A stretch of 64,000 nucleotides of DNA from Novosphingobium mathurense (GCF_900168325.1 NZ_FVZE01000010.1:32938-96937), one strand, 5' to 3'; shown: positions 1 through 9,069, numbered from the stretch's first letter. The notes: generated from the sequence alone by a model not told the origin. Made by a program: numbers and translations.

Positions 1-111
1 TCGGTGGCCATGGGCAGTGCTGCGAGCTACATGGCGTTGGCCGCGCTTGCCTATCATCGTGTTCTTCGAACGAAGAATTCCAACACGGCAGAAGCGACGA
101 AGCCGGCATAG
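1..111 (+). CDS. C-terminal end of a membrane protein (5' end outside window)
   Basis: The first frame is open from the window edge to a TAG at 109-111 and encodes 36 residues. A hydrophobic stretch (SVAMGSAASYMALAALAY) is followed by a basic, polar tail ending TKPA, which resembles the last transmembrane helix and cytoplasmic tail of an integral membrane protein such as a transporter or flippase. The family cannot be named from so short a piece. The nearest terminator on this strand lies about 270 bases further on, so another transcript may lie between. Confidence 0.45.
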   Translation, partial: SVAMGSAASYMALAALAYHRVLRTKNSNTAEATKPA

Positions 112-711
112 TCCGGCCGATCCATGTCTTCGCCAAATCATGCAGGTGGCCACCGCCCCGAAGTTTGGCAAACGCGCACGGCTCCATGGGAGGAGCCTGG
201 CGATGATACCTACTCATGATGTCTTACCCTGCATGGGGGCTTGCCCGACTCACTCGCGAGGCGTATTTATAAATCGACCGCGAAAGGCATCCCTTGCCAG
301 GATCGCGAACCAGACCACGACATGCACCGTAAGGGCAAAGTCCATGGACAGGTTCGGGAACAAAAGGGCCGGTCAGGGGGCCGCTCCGAAAGGAGCGGCC
401 CTTTCTGATTCCGGGCCGGGACCCTTCGCAAGTTGCGCAGCTGCCCCTCGATTTTGCGCGGCCTGCAAGGGCGCGAACGCCTGTTGCGGCCTTCGTTCTG
501 CCAGACGCATTCTGCGATGTCGGAAGGGGAAGGTGCTGCCTGCCTGCATGCCGGGATTGGAGTCCAAGGGGGGACGGCCCGAGGCGCAACGTCCGAAACG
601 TGAGCAGCGACTTCCCACTATCCTGCGCGCTCCGGAGACACAACTTCGGCTCGTCAGACGAACCTGTCACCTGATCGCATTCCTGAACAATTCAGCCGTT
701 TACAGGGAGGG
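112..711. other. 600-base stretch without a convincing protein gene
   Basis: Open frames cross this stretch on both strands, but their composition (Arg/Cys/Pro-rich, no domain pattern) looks like random GC-rich translation. The only clear signals are a TATAAA element at 268-273 with TTGCCC further upstream at 241-246, and a strong hairpin terminator at 378-406. Together they could delimit a short RNA of roughly 125 nt. A 28-codon frame (322-408, starting MHRKGKVHGQ) lies inside the same interval and could be a small basic protein. Neither reading is proven. Confidence 0.4.
378..406 (+). terminator. Rho-independent terminator
   Basis: A perfect 10-bp stem GGGCCGCTCC / GGAGCGGCCC with a GAAA tetraloop is followed by TTTCT. 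It can end either the upstream membrane-protein transcript or an independent short RNA that starts near 280. Confidence 0.8.
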
Positions 712-2499
712 TCAGGCCGCGACCCGAAGCTGGTTACGGCCTGCGCGCTTGGCAGCGTAGAGCGCCATGTCGGCGTTATGGATCATGTCCTCCACCCCCA
801 GCCCGGCGATATGGTAGACGAGGCCGCAACTGATCTGCGTCCGGACTTCCTGCCCGAAGCGCATGTCCACCGCTTCACTCGCTACCCGGTCGACGATACG
901 CTTGCAGATGCCTTGCGCCACCTCGCTGTTGTCGGTGCGCAGGAGCAGCACGAACTCGTCACCGCCGAGGCGCCCGACCACGTCTGTCTCGCGCACTTCG
1001 CTGACGAGGCGCGCGGCGATTTCCCTGAGAACGGCGTCGCCGACCAGGTGGCCAAGTTCGTCGTTGATCGACTTGAACCGGTCGACGTCGATCAGGGCAA
1101 GGCTGAGGCCGGTTTCCGGCCTGTCGGCAATGGCAGCCTGAAAGCGCTCCATGAAACCGGCCCGGTTGAGCACGCCGGTCAGTTCATCGGTCTGGGCTGC
1201 GTCGGCCAGTTCGCGCTCGCGCTGCTTGCGCCGCGTGGCATCGAATATCGTGGCGATGGACCCTGCGAACTGGCCCTCGCTGTCATAGGATGCGGTGAAG
1301 GTCGCCTCGATCCAGCGCCCGTTGCCCAGCGGAATTTCGGCGACTGCCTTGCCCTGCGGGTTGTCGATCGCCTCGACGTGGGCGCTCATCAGCGCATCGG
1401 CGCAGTCCTCCCGCAAGTCGAGGATATCCTCGCCGACAAGGTCGGCCGCAGGACGACCGAAGATCGAGGAGGCATCGCCCGCGACCTGGGTACAGCGCCC
1501 TGCCGGGGAGAAGTTCACGAGCAGGACCGAGGAACGCTCCGCCAGCAGGTGGATCGCGCGTTCACGCTCGGCCAGCTTGTCGAGCAGGATGCGGCGCTCA
1601 TTGAGCGAGGCCGCGATGGGCATGTTGGTGAGCAGGAGAAAGGCGAGATAGAGCTGGAAGAAGCCTGCTTGGGCCCAGAACCCGTGAACCGAGGCAAGAG
1701 ACACCGGTCCGACGCCATGCATCGTTGCCAAGGCGCCGATCGCGGCGATCAGCATGACAGCCAGATTGGTGCCCAGCCAGCCGAGCCGGAATGTAACGAG
1801 AATCAGAGGCAGAACCGGCACGAACAGCAGCGGATACGTGCTCTGCGCGAAGACACCCGCCGCGACTGCGACCACCAATCCCTGCAGGGCCCCCGTCTTG
1901 AGTCGCTCGATCCCGGACTTGGAACGGAAGCACTGGACGTAATGGCCCGCAATCAGGGAGTGGAAGAACGGCGTGAAAATCAGCAGGCCAAGAGCATCGG
2001 CTGCAAACCAGATACCGAGCGATTCGCCGATCGGCTGGTCGAACATCAGGTAGGCTGTCAGCGCGCCGAAACCGGTGCTGGCAGCAGGCGCGATCAGGCC
2101 CGCCGCGAGGATGAAGCGGTATACCGAGCCCTTGTCGTGCAGCAACGCATTGTCCGCGCTGACGATGCGGCGAAACATCCATGCCGCTATCAGGATCTCC
2201 GGCAGGTTGGACATGCCGAGCATAAGCGAGCCGATCCCGGCCCCGCGTATGGCCATGTTCGCCGCACCGTTACCCAGCAATGCGGCCAACAGGTAGAGCG
2301 ACCATTCCGAACGCGGCCGCTGCAGCATCATGGCGACCACGACGGCATTCGCGGGCCAGACCGTAGCGATGCTGCCCTCGTGACTGGTGAGATGGATCGT
2401 CACCGCGGCCAGTGCGAAATAGAGACAGGCCGCCGCAAGCGCCTTGCCTGCCGCACGCATCGACAAGACTGCCCCGATTGTGTTTGCCACCCATCCCAT
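712..2499 (-). CDS. MASE1-PAS-GGDEF diguanylate cyclase
   Basis: This 595-residue membrane-bound enzyme is predicted to make cyclic di-GMP from two GTP. The first ~300 residues form a multi-helix MASE1 sensor with the typical early motif SIATVWPANAVVVAMML. A PAS-like domain follows at roughly 315-420, then a GGDEF domain at 430-595. The signature GRLGGDEF is intact (about 512-516), and RETD sits exactly five residues before GGDEF, matching the allosteric inhibition site. There is no EAL domain, so synthesis rather than hydrolysis is expected. The ligand sensed is unknown. A PilZ receptor gene diverges from it across a 305-base spacer, so producer and effector may be linked. Confidence 0.9.
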   Translation of the reverse strand: MGWVANTIGAVLSMRAAGKALAAACLYFALAAVTIHLTSHEGSIATVWPANAVVVAMMLQRPRSEWSLYLLAALLGNGAANMAIRGAGIGSLMLGMSNLPEILIAAWMFRRIVSADNALLHDKGSVYRFILAAGLIAPAASTGFGALTAYLMFDQPIGESLGIWFAADALGLLIFTPFFHSLIAGHYVQCFRSKSGIERLKTGALQGLVVAVAAGVFAQSTYPLLFVPVLPLILVTFRLGWLGTNLAVMLIAAIGALATMHGVGPVSLASVHGFWAQAGFFQLYLAFLLLTNMPIAASLNERRILLDKLAERERAIHLLAERSSVLLVNFSPAGRCTQVAGDASSIFGRPAADLVGEDILDLREDCADALMSAHVEAIDNPQGKAVAEIPLGNGRWIEATFTASYDSEGQFAGSIATIFDATRRKQRERELADAAQTDELTGVLNRAGFMERFQAAIADRPETGLSLALIDVDRFKSINDELGHLVGDAVLREIAARLVSEVRETDVVGRLGGDEFVLLLRTDNSEVAQGICKRIVDRVASEAVDMRFGQEVRTQISCGLVYHIAGLGVEDMIHNADMALYAAKRAGRNQLRVAA

Positions 2500-2568
2500 G
2501 AGTCGAAGAAATAGGCGGGACAGGGTTATCAGCGGGTTAAGCCGACATGGTAAGTCGCTGAATTCGTG

Positions 2569-2640
2569 ATGTGTTTACTTGTCACACATGGGAATGCCCG
2601 CCGAAATTTCACTTATTTTGCAATCGATTGTGAAAATTTT
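2569..2640. promoter_or_regulatory. Divergent promoter region with two dyads
   Basis: The 305-base spacer (2500-2804) between the cyclase and the PilZ gene is locally AT-rich. It contains ATGTGT-N9-ACACAT (2569-2589) and the palindrome CAATCGATTG (2621-2630) flanked by TTTTG and TGAAAA. Such dyads usually mark binding sites of dimeric regulators. No family can be assigned, and nothing else in the spacer looks like a gene. Confidence 0.35.
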
Positions 2641-2804
2641 GCAAGACCGCATCCTCCTTGCCGAGCGCCCGCAGATCGTGAGGGCGCGCTCCAGGCGATA
2701 TGCTTAATCGCGATGAAAATTCGCTCTTTCGGCCCCTCCGGACTGAAATTCCGCCCTGCGATACCGTAGTTAATGGCCGGAAACATGAACGCCGGAGCAT
2801 CGAA

Positions 2805-3146
2805 ATGGCCTATCTCGACCCTGAATTCGGATCACCGCCGATCCACCGCCGCGAACCGCGCGAGCAGGTCGAGATGCTGGCCAAGTTCCGTCGCGACTTC
2901 GTAAGCAGCACTGTGCTGCTCAAGGACCTGACGCGCTTCGGCGCGAAAGTCGAAGGCATCGGCCGCCTCAGCGCCGATGAAGCCGTAAGCCTCGCGCTGC
3001 CGGGATGCCGTCCGGCGATGGCCTTCGTCGCCTGGGCCAACGAACACAGCGCCGGTCTGGAATTCGCCGATCCGCTGGACAGCCAGATCTTCTCCGATCT
3101 CGTCGCACGTTTCGGCCTCGGTCGCAGCGCGGCGGCGCCGGCCTGA
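2805..3146 (+). CDS. PilZ-domain protein
   Basis: This 113-residue cytoplasmic protein is essentially one PilZ domain, the family that binds cyclic di-GMP. The binding signatures are recognisable: RREPR near residue 17 fits RxxxR, and DLTRFG fits D/NxSxxG with Thr in place of Ser. I chose the ATG at 2805 because GGAG lies eight bases before it and the upstream in-frame extension is not domain-like. The divergent neighbour is a diguanylate cyclase, which supports a receptor role. The output target is unknown. Confidence 0.75.
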   Translation: MAYLDPEFGSPPIHRREPREQVEMLAKFRRDFVSSTVLLKDLTRFGAKVEGIGRLSADEAVSLALPGCRPAMAFVAWANEHSAGLEFADPLDSQIFSDLVARFGLGRSAAAPA

Positions 3147-3183
3147 TCGCCGGAGACAGCGCGCGGCGCTGCCCGGCACGCTT

Positions 3184-4239
3184 TCAGCTCACCGCCGGTT
3201 CGAGGATCGCGATCGTCCCTGCATCGGCGTCGATCTCGGCCATGACGCCGACCGGCACGCTCACCTGCCCGGCGATATGACCGATGGCAGCGCCCTGGAA
3301 AGCCGGCACTCCCAGTGCGGAGAACTGGCGATCGAGCACCTCGTAGATCGTGAAGTTCGAATAGCCGCCATCGGGATTGCTGCAGCCGGTGCACTGCCCG
3401 AAGACGACGCCCGCGACCTTTGCCAGAATGCCCGATAGGGCGAGCTGCGTCAGCATCCGGTCGATGCGGTACTCCGCCTCGTTGGTATCCTCCAGAAACA
3501 GGATCGCACCGTCAAAGTCGGGCAGGTAGGGCGTACCCACCAGAGCCGCGAGGACGGTAAGATTGCCACCGATCAACCGGCCGCGCGCCTTTCCGCCCCG
3601 GAAGGTCCGCACCCGCTCGCCGCGGCGGCCGAGGTAGGGCCCGACATGCCCCGGCACGGCATATGTCGGCGTCGCCCCGTCGAAAGCCAGCGCGCGGAAC
3701 GACTCCCACGCCGCCGGGGGCCAGGATGCCGAAGCGTTCGGCCCATGAATGCCGGGCACCCCGGTCCGCGCGGCGAAGGCGAGGTGGAGCGCGGTATTGT
3801 CGCTGAACCCGGCGAACAGCTTGGGCGTGCGGGCAATTGCGCCGAAATCGAGCCAGGGCAGGATCCGCGCAGAGCCCCAGCCGCCGCGCACGGCCATGAT
3901 CGCGCGCACCCCGTCGTCGGCGAACATCGCCATGAGGTCACTGGCGCGGTTCTTGTCCGATCCGGCGAGATAGCCTTCGCGATCCAGCATGTGCGGCGCG
4001 GCCCTGGGCTCCAGCCCCATGGCCCGCACGGCCTCCTCGATCTCCTCCAACCCGAAGCGGTCGCCGATGAAGCCGGCCGGAGCGACGAGGCCCAGCACGT
4101 CCCCCTGACGCAGACGCGGCGGCTTTTGCGGGCCTGACGTCCTGTCCGGTCTTGCCGACATGGCAGGGGCGGCGAGCGTGGCGGCGGCAACGCCTAGGCC
4201 CATCAGCGCGCCGCGCCGCGAAAGGTCGGTGATCGTCAT
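3184..4239 (-). CDS. LD-carboxypeptidase (peptidase S66), Tat-exported
   Basis: A 351-residue enzyme of the murein tetrapeptide carboxypeptidase family, which removes the terminal D-Ala from muropeptide tetrapeptides during cell-wall recycling. The N-terminus SRRGALMGLGVAAATLAAPAMSA is a Tat-like signal, so the protein probably acts in the periplasm, whereas the E. coli LdcA paralogue is cytoplasmic. GGWGSARIL (~119-127), the nucleophile-elbow motif GFSD (Ser146), the acidic FLEDTNEAEYRIDR block and a late IGHIAGQ histidine fit the S66 Ser-Glu-His triad. It stands alone, divergent from the LOG gene. Confidence 0.85.
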   Translation of the reverse strand: MTITDLSRRGALMGLGVAAATLAAPAMSARPDRTSGPQKPPRLRQGDVLGLVAPAGFIGDRFGLEEIEEAVRAMGLEPRAAPHMLDREGYLAGSDKNRASDLMAMFADDGVRAIMAVRGGWGSARILPWLDFGAIARTPKLFAGFSDNTALHLAFAARTGVPGIHGPNASASWPPAAWESFRALAFDGATPTYAVPGHVGPYLGRRGERVRTFRGGKARGRLIGGNLTVLAALVGTPYLPDFDGAILFLEDTNEAEYRIDRMLTQLALSGILAKVAGVVFGQCTGCSNPDGGYSNFTIYEVLDRQFSALGVPAFQGAAIGHIAGQVSVPVGVMAEIDADAGTIAILEPAVS

Positions 4240-4353
4240 GGCGCAAGCCTAGCCGCACCAGCCCGGGCAGGCGAGTCCCCGTCCGTTCGCAAGAGTTTAA
4301 TATGATGCGGCTATTCTCTCGACGGAAGCCGATCGAACCTCCATCTAGGGCAT

Positions 4354-5229
4354 ATGACCGAAGAAGAAGAAAAGAAGATAGCCGACCGCCGCTTTTACAA
4401 GGCGGAGCAGGAAGCCTCCTTCGCCGACCAGCAGGAAGGCACCCTGCAGACTCAGAACCCGGCCTATCGGCTGGCATTCCAGGACACCGAATTCCTGCTG
4501 CGCGACGAGCTGCGGCCGGTGCGTTTCCAGCTGGAACTGCTCAAGCCGGAAATGTTGCTCGAAGAAGCGAACATCGGCTCGACTCTCGTCATGTACGGAT
4601 CGGCCCGCATCCCCGCGCCCGACGAGTGCGACGCCCTGCTGGCGAAGGCGAGGAACGAGCGGGAAAAGAAAATTGCCGAGCGGCTGGTCGCCAAGTCGAA
4701 GTACTATGACGAGGCCCGCAAGCTCGCCCAGCTCGCCAGCAAGTGCGCAGTGGTCGAAAAAGGCATGCGCCAGTTCGTCGTCTGCTCGGGCGGCGGGCCG
4801 TCGATCATGGAAGCGGCCAACCGGGGTGCAGCAGACGTCGGCGCCGAATCGCTGGGCCTGAACATCGTCCTGCCGCACGAGCAGGCGCCCAACCCCTACG
4901 TGACGCCGCGCCTGTCCTTCCAGTTCCACTATTTCGCGCTGCGCAAGATGCACTTCCTGCTGCGCGCCCGCGCCGTCGCGGTGTTCCCGGGCGGGTTCGG
5001 TACGCTCGACGAGTTCCTGGAACTGCTGACGCTGATCCAGACAGGCAAGATGAAGCCGATCCCGATCCTGCTCTATGGCCGCGAATTCTGGGAACGGATC
5101 ATCAATTTCGAGGCCCTGGCCGAGGAAGGCACGATCAATGCCAGCGACCTCGACCTGTTCCACTGGTGCGAAACCGGAGAGGACGGCTGGGCCAAGATCC
5201 GCGAATTCTACGACCTCGACTGCGGCTAG
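4354..5229 (+). CDS. LOG-family (TIGR00730-like) nucleotide phosphoribohydrolase
   Basis: A 291-residue Rossmann-fold protein carrying both hallmarks of the LOG / lysine-decarboxylase-like family: SGGGPSIMEAANRGA in the middle and PGGFGTLDEFLELLTLIQTGK in the C-terminal half. Characterised members hydrolyse nucleoside 5'-monophosphates to a free base and ribose 5-phosphate. About 90 extra N-terminal residues, acidic and then coiled-coil-like, precede the core, as in the longer bacterial PpnN/LOG group. The substrate cannot be read from the sequence. It ends 24 bases from the convergent thiD. Confidence 0.8.
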   Translation: MTEEEEKKIADRRFYKAEQEASFADQQEGTLQTQNPAYRLAFQDTEFLLRDELRPVRFQLELLKPEMLLEEANIGSTLVMYGSARIPAPDECDALLAKARNEREKKIAERLVAKSKYYDEARKLAQLASKCAVVEKGMRQFVVCSGGGPSIMEAANRGAADVGAESLGLNIVLPHEQAPNPYVTPRLSFQFHYFALRKMHFLLRARAVAVFPGGFGTLDEFLELLTLIQTGKMKPIPILLYGREFWERIINFEALAEEGTINASDLDLFHWCETGEDGWAKIREFYDLDCG

Positions 5230-5253
5230 CAGGCGGCCGGCAGCCAGCGGAGA

Positions 5254-6000
5254 TCAGCGGACCGCGTGATGTCCCAACGGTCCGTTGCCCGCGCCGAATT
5301 CCGGCGCGTTGAGCAGGGCCGCGCGCACGAAGTCGCGGGCGTCCTCGATGGCTTCCTCAAGCGTGGAGCCCTGCGCGAGAAAGGTCGCGATGGCGCTGGA
5401 CATCGTGCAGCCGGTACCGTGGTTGTGGCGCGTATCGATCCGCGATCCTTCCCAGACGACCGGCTCGCTGCCCGGCACGATCAACCGGTCTTCGACCGTT
5501 TCGCCTTCGGCGTCCCCGCCCTTCGCAAGATAGGCCGCGCCGCGCGATGCCATCGACTCGGGCCCGCCAAGTGCCGCCAGTTCGCCGATGTTCGGCGTGG
5601 TCAGCGTAGCAAGGCGGATCAGCCGTTCGAACGCGGCGACAGTTTCCTTGTCCGCCAGCGTCGATCCGCTCGTCGAGACCATGACCGGATCGAAGATCAC
5701 CGGCACGTCCAGCCCTTCCAGGCGATCTGCGACCAGTTCCGCAATCTTCGCCGAACCCAGCATGCCGATCTTCACCGCGTCGACACCGATGTCGGTAATG
5801 CACGCATCGATCTGCGCCGCGACCAGTTCGGGCGAAAGTGCCTCGATAGCCTGGACACCGAGCGTGTTCTGCGCCGTGATCGCGGTGATCGCGGTCATGC
5901 CATAGCCGCCCAGCACGGTGATCGTCTTGATGTCGGCCTGGATGCCTGCGCCGCCCGAGCTGTCGGAACCGGCAATGGCAAGGATACGAGCTGGCTTCAT
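5254..6000 (-). CDS. thiD: Hydroxymethylpyrimidine/phosphomethylpyrimidine kinase
   Basis: A 248-residue ribokinase-fold enzyme that phosphorylates HMP and HMP-P in thiamine synthesis. The N-terminal ILAIAGSDSSGGAGIQADIK is the classic HMP-binding signature, and HGTGCTMSSAIATFLAQG near the C-terminus holds the catalytic Asp-equivalent/anion-hole region of the family. Length matches stand-alone ThiD, with no fused ThiE. No TPP riboswitch is evident in the ~115 bases before the start, and no other thiamine gene is adjacent. Confidence 0.93.
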   Translation of the reverse strand: MKPARILAIAGSDSSGGAGIQADIKTITVLGGYGMTAITAITAQNTLGVQAIEALSPELVAAQIDACITDIGVDAVKIGMLGSAKIAELVADRLEGLDVPVIFDPVMVSTSGSTLADKETVAAFERLIRLATLTTPNIGELAALGGPESMASRGAAYLAKGGDAEGETVEDRLIVPGSEPVVWEGSRIDTRHNHGTGCTMSSAIATFLAQGSTLEEAIEDARDFVRAALLNAPEFGAGNGPLGHHAVR

Positions 6001-6021
6001 CGGATAATCTCTACCGCACGT

Positions 6022-6090
6022 CCACAGGCAGGCTCAGGGCGAACGGTTCGGGGTCTGCACAAGGCCCCGGAGCGTGCCGAGCCTGTCGCT
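6022..6090. repeat. Intergenic dyad repeat of sphingomonad type
   Basis: The short spacer upstream of thiD contains CAGGCTC (6029-6035) and its complement GAGCCTG (6079-6085), embedded in CAGGGCGAACGG and GTGCCGAGCCTGTCG. Similar degenerate dyads are scattered through sphingomonad intergenic DNA, and a second copy occurs in this window at 19004-19046. Confidence 0.45.
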
Positions 6091-6115
6091 GCACCTGCGG
6101 GGGGAAATATCTCCC

Positions 6116-6343
6116 TTAGGCCTTGTACCGCCTCTGCGTCGAGGGGGGATGCGCCGCATGATGCTTTTTGGCCCGCGTCGGACGGTCGGTAAGCTCGCCG
6201 CCGCAGTTGGGACACATGTCATCGAGGTCGTCCGCGCATTCGGCGCAGAAAGTGCATTCGAAGCTGCAGATGAAGGCGCCGGGCGCCTCTGCCGGCAGAT
6301 CGGTGCCGCAGCGTTCGCAATCGGGGCGCATTTCGAGGGTCAT
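6116..6343 (-). CDS. DUF1272-family zinc-ribbon-like small protein
   Basis: A 75-residue soluble protein rich in paired cysteines: CERCG at the start, CTFCAEC in the middle and CPNCGG near residue 46. This matches the DUF1272 pattern, in which the cysteines probably bind zinc. Function is unknown. Its ATG overlaps the glmM stop by one base (TGATG), so it is translationally coupled to glmM. The C-terminal ~25 residues are basic. Confidence 0.8.
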   Translation of the reverse strand: MTLEMRPDCERCGTDLPAEAPGAFICSFECTFCAECADDLDDMCPNCGGELTDRPTRAKKHHAAHPPSTQRRYKA

Positions 6344-7683
6344 CAGACGGTCGCCTCTTCCACGGCCGAGCAGATCGAGGCGACTGCCGCCTCGACTTCG
6401 CCGGCATCGTCGCCTTCGGCCATCACGCGGATCACCGGCTCGGTGCCCGATGGGCGAATCACCAACCGGCCCTTGCCCGCGAGCGAAGCTTCGGCATCGG
6501 CGATCGCGGCCTTGACCCGGTCGACCTCCAGCGGCTTGCCGCCCGAGAAGCGCACGTTGCGCAAAAGCTGCGGCACAGGGTCGAACAGGTGCAGCAATTC
6601 GCTGGCCCGCTTGCCCGACTTGACCAGCGCGGCGAGCACCTGCAGCGCAGCGACGGTGCCGTCCCCGGTGGTCGCATGGTCGAGCAGGATCATGTGTCCG
6701 GACTGTTCGCCGCCGACATTGTAGTCAGCGCTGCGCATTTTCTCGAGGACGTGGCGGTCGCCGACCTTGGTGCGCACCAGATCCAGCCCGCGCTCCTGAA
6801 GGAAGCGTTCGAGCCCGAGGTTGGACATGACCGTGGCCACCACGCCGCCGCCGGTCAGGCGCCCCTGTTCCGCCCACTGGCTGCCGATCAGCGCCATGAT
6901 CTGGTCGCCGTCGACCGTCTGGCCCTTCTCATCGACGACGATCAGGCGGTCGGCATCGCCGTCGAGCGCGATGCCGATGTCCGCGCCGGAAGAAACCACC
7001 GTTTCCTGCAACAGCGCCGGATGGGTCGAACCGCAGCGTGCGTTGATGTTCTTGCCATTGGGATTGACCCCGACCGCGACGATTTCCGCGCCCAGTTCCC
7101 AGAAGGCCGAAGGAGCGACCTGGTAGGCCGCACCATTGGCGCAATCGATCGCGATCTTTAGCCCGTCGAGGCGAATGTCCTCGGGCAGCGAGCGCTTGAC
7201 TGCGTGGATGTAGCGCCCGCGCGCGTCGTCGATGCGGCGGGCCCGCCCGATATCCTCGGCATCGGCAAGCGCAAGGTCCTGCCCGAGCATTGCCTCGATC
7301 GCCAGTTCGTCCTCGTCGGAGAGCTTGTAGCCATCCGGGCCGAACAGCTTGATGCCGTTATCCTGGTAGGGGTTGTGGCTGGCCGAGATCATCACCCCGA
7401 CATCGGCGCGCAGTTCGCGCGTGAGCAGGGCCACCGCGGGTGTCGGCATCGGCCCGAGCAGGACCACGTCCATGCCCACGCTGGTAAATCCGGCGACCAT
7501 CGCATTTTCGAGCATATAGCCGGACAGGCGCGTGTCCTTGCCGATCACCACGCGGTGCCGGTGGTCGCCGCGCAAAAAGCGGCTGCCTGCGGCCTGCCCC
7601 ACTTTCATGGCGGTGGCGGCGGTCATCGCCCCCTGGTTGGTGCGCCCGCGAATGCCGTCGGTGCCGAAGAACTGCTTGCCCAT
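6343..7683 (-). CDS. glmM: Phosphoglucosamine mutase
   Basis: A 446-residue enzyme converting glucosamine 6-phosphate to glucosamine 1-phosphate for UDP-GlcNAc, and hence peptidoglycan and LPS. I chose the start MGKQFFGTDGIRGRTN, which is the conserved GlmM N-terminus; the frame extends upstream but without family sequence. ISASHNP holds the phosphoserine loop, DGDADRL the magnesium site and RPSGTEPVIRV the phosphate-binding loop. It is followed by the overlapping DUF1272 gene and diverges from a symporter gene. Confidence 0.95.
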   Translation of the reverse strand: MGKQFFGTDGIRGRTNQGAMTAATAMKVGQAAGSRFLRGDHRHRVVIGKDTRLSGYMLENAMVAGFTSVGMDVVLLGPMPTPAVALLTRELRADVGVMISASHNPYQDNGIKLFGPDGYKLSDEDELAIEAMLGQDLALADAEDIGRARRIDDARGRYIHAVKRSLPEDIRLDGLKIAIDCANGAAYQVAPSAFWELGAEIVAVGVNPNGKNINARCGSTHPALLQETVVSSGADIGIALDGDADRLIVVDEKGQTVDGDQIMALIGSQWAEQGRLTGGGVVATVMSNLGLERFLQERGLDLVRTKVGDRHVLEKMRSADYNVGGEQSGHMILLDHATTGDGTVAALQVLAALVKSGKRASELLHLFDPVPQLLRNVRFSGGKPLEVDRVKAAIADAEASLAGKGRLVIRPSGTEPVIRVMAEGDDAGEVEAAVASICSAVEEATV

Positions 7684-7833
7684 GCTCAAGATCGCTATCA
7701 ATTGTGTTGTCGGTCTTGCCCTTGCGGGCAAATTGCCATGTCGCGCAACTTCGTTAATGTCTGTTGCCCGATAAGGCCAGTCATTGGTGCGATCCTGAGC
7801 AACGAGACATCCCGAAAAGGCAGCGCGTCACGG

Positions 7834-9069
7834 ATGCCGGAGATCCGCGTCCCCGGCCTGCTGACGCTTGCCGGTCTCGTCGCGGGTCTGGTTTGCGGCG
7901 CGCTGCTCGCAGGCTCGCCGCAGATGGACTCTGCGCTCGCGATTGCCGGACCGGTGGGCACGCTGTGGCTGCAGGCCCTCAAGATGACGATCCTGCCGCT
8001 CGTCGCCGGCCTGCTGTTCACGGGTATCGTCGAGACTGCCGCCGCAGCCCGCGCCGAGGCCATGGCGAAGCGCACGATGGGCTTCATCTTCGGCTCGCTT
8101 GCATTCAGCGCCTTCGTCGGCGCGACGGTCATGCCGCTGCTGCTGTCTTTCAGCCCGCCCCCCGAAGGCGTCGCCGTGCCCGGGACCCAGGCCCCGCCGC
8201 AAGTGCCCGGCATCGGCGACTTCCTGCTCTCGATCATGCCGACCAATGTCGTGACCTCGGCTGCGAACGATGCCCTGCTCCCGGTCATCATCTTCGTCGC
8301 CCTGTTCGCCATCGCCTCCTTGCGGCTCGACGAAGCGCCGCGCCGGCAACTCGCCCTGCTGTTCGAAGGGCTGGCCGGGGCGATGATGGTCCTGATCGGC
8401 TGGGTCCTGAAAGTCGCGCCGATCGGCGTCTTCGCCCTCGGCCTCGGCCTTGCCGCGCGCAGCGGCCTCGCCGCGATCGGCGCGCTGGCGCACTACATGG
8501 TCCTGGTCAGCACCTGCGGGGCCGTGTTCCTGGTCCTTGCCTACCCGCTAGCTGCCGTGATCGCGCGCAAGTCGCCGGGCCGGTTCGCGGCGGCGGTCCT
8601 GCCCGCGCAAGTCGTCGCCATTTCCACCCAGTCCTCGCTCGCCAGCCTGCCGACGATGCTCGCCTCGTGCCGCCGGCTGGGCGTCGCAACGACGACAGCC
8701 GAATTTGTCCTGCCGCTGGCCGTGACCATCTTTCGCGCGACGAGCCCGGCGATGAACGTGGGCGTCGTCATCTATGCCGCGCACCTGGCCGGGGCAGAGC
8801 TGCATCCCGGCGCCATCGCCGCCGGGGCCTTCGTCGCCTTCCTCACCACCTTCGGTTCGGTCTCGCTGCCCGGCACGGTCAGCTTCATTGCTTCCACCGC
8901 GCCGATCGCCGCGGCCATGGGCGTGCCGCTCTGGCCGCTGGCAGTGCTGGTCGCGGTGGAGATGCTGCCCGACATCATGCGCACGGTCGGGAACGTCACC
9001 ATGGACGTTGCGGTCACGGCGAGCGTAGATATCCCTCGGCAGAGCGCACCTGCCGCGACAGAGGACTAA
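7834..9069 (+). CDS. Dicarboxylate/amino acid:cation symporter (DAACS family)
   Basis: A 411-residue inner-membrane transporter related to GltP/DctA, which take up glutamate, aspartate or C4-dicarboxylates with H+ or Na+. Family marks are LQALKMTILPLVAGLLFTGI early on, FLLSIMPTNVVTSAANDALLPVIIF mid-protein, the serine-rich reentrant STQSSLASLPTM and the substrate region ATSPAMNVGVVIYAAHLAG. The start at 7834 (MPEIRVPGLL) precedes the first helix directly. There is no strong ribosome-binding site, so a somewhat different start is possible. Substrate specificity is not assigned. Confidence 0.85.
   Translation: MPEIRVPGLLTLAGLVAGLVCGALLAGSPQMDSALAIAGPVGTLWLQALKMTILPLVAGLLFTGIVETAAAARAEAMAKRTMGFIFGSLAFSAFVGATVMPLLLSFSPPPEGVAVPGTQAPPQVPGIGDFLLSIMPTNVVTSAANDALLPVIIFVALFAIASLRLDEAPRRQLALLFEGLAGAMMVLIGWVLKVAPIGVFALGLGLAARSGLAAIGALAHYMVLVSTCGAVFLVLAYPLAAVIARKSPGRFAAAVLPAQVVAISTQSSLASLPTMLASCRRLGVATTTAEFVLPLAVTIFRATSPAMNVGVVIYAAHLAGAELHPGAIAAGAFVAFLTTFGSVSLPGTVSFIASTAPIAAAMGVPLWPLAVLVAVEMLPDIMRTVGNVTMDVAVTASVDIPRQSAPAATED

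Noticed and set aside
778..2514. Long plus-strand open frame opposite the diguanylate cyclase
   Set aside because: It mirrors the cyclase on the other strand, is His/Arg/Gln/Asp-rich without domains, and arises from GC-rich codon bias.
5900..6120. TPP riboswitch upstream of thiD
   Set aside because: The spacer lacks the conserved CTGAGA and ACCTGA-type blocks; it is short and occupied by a dyad repeat.
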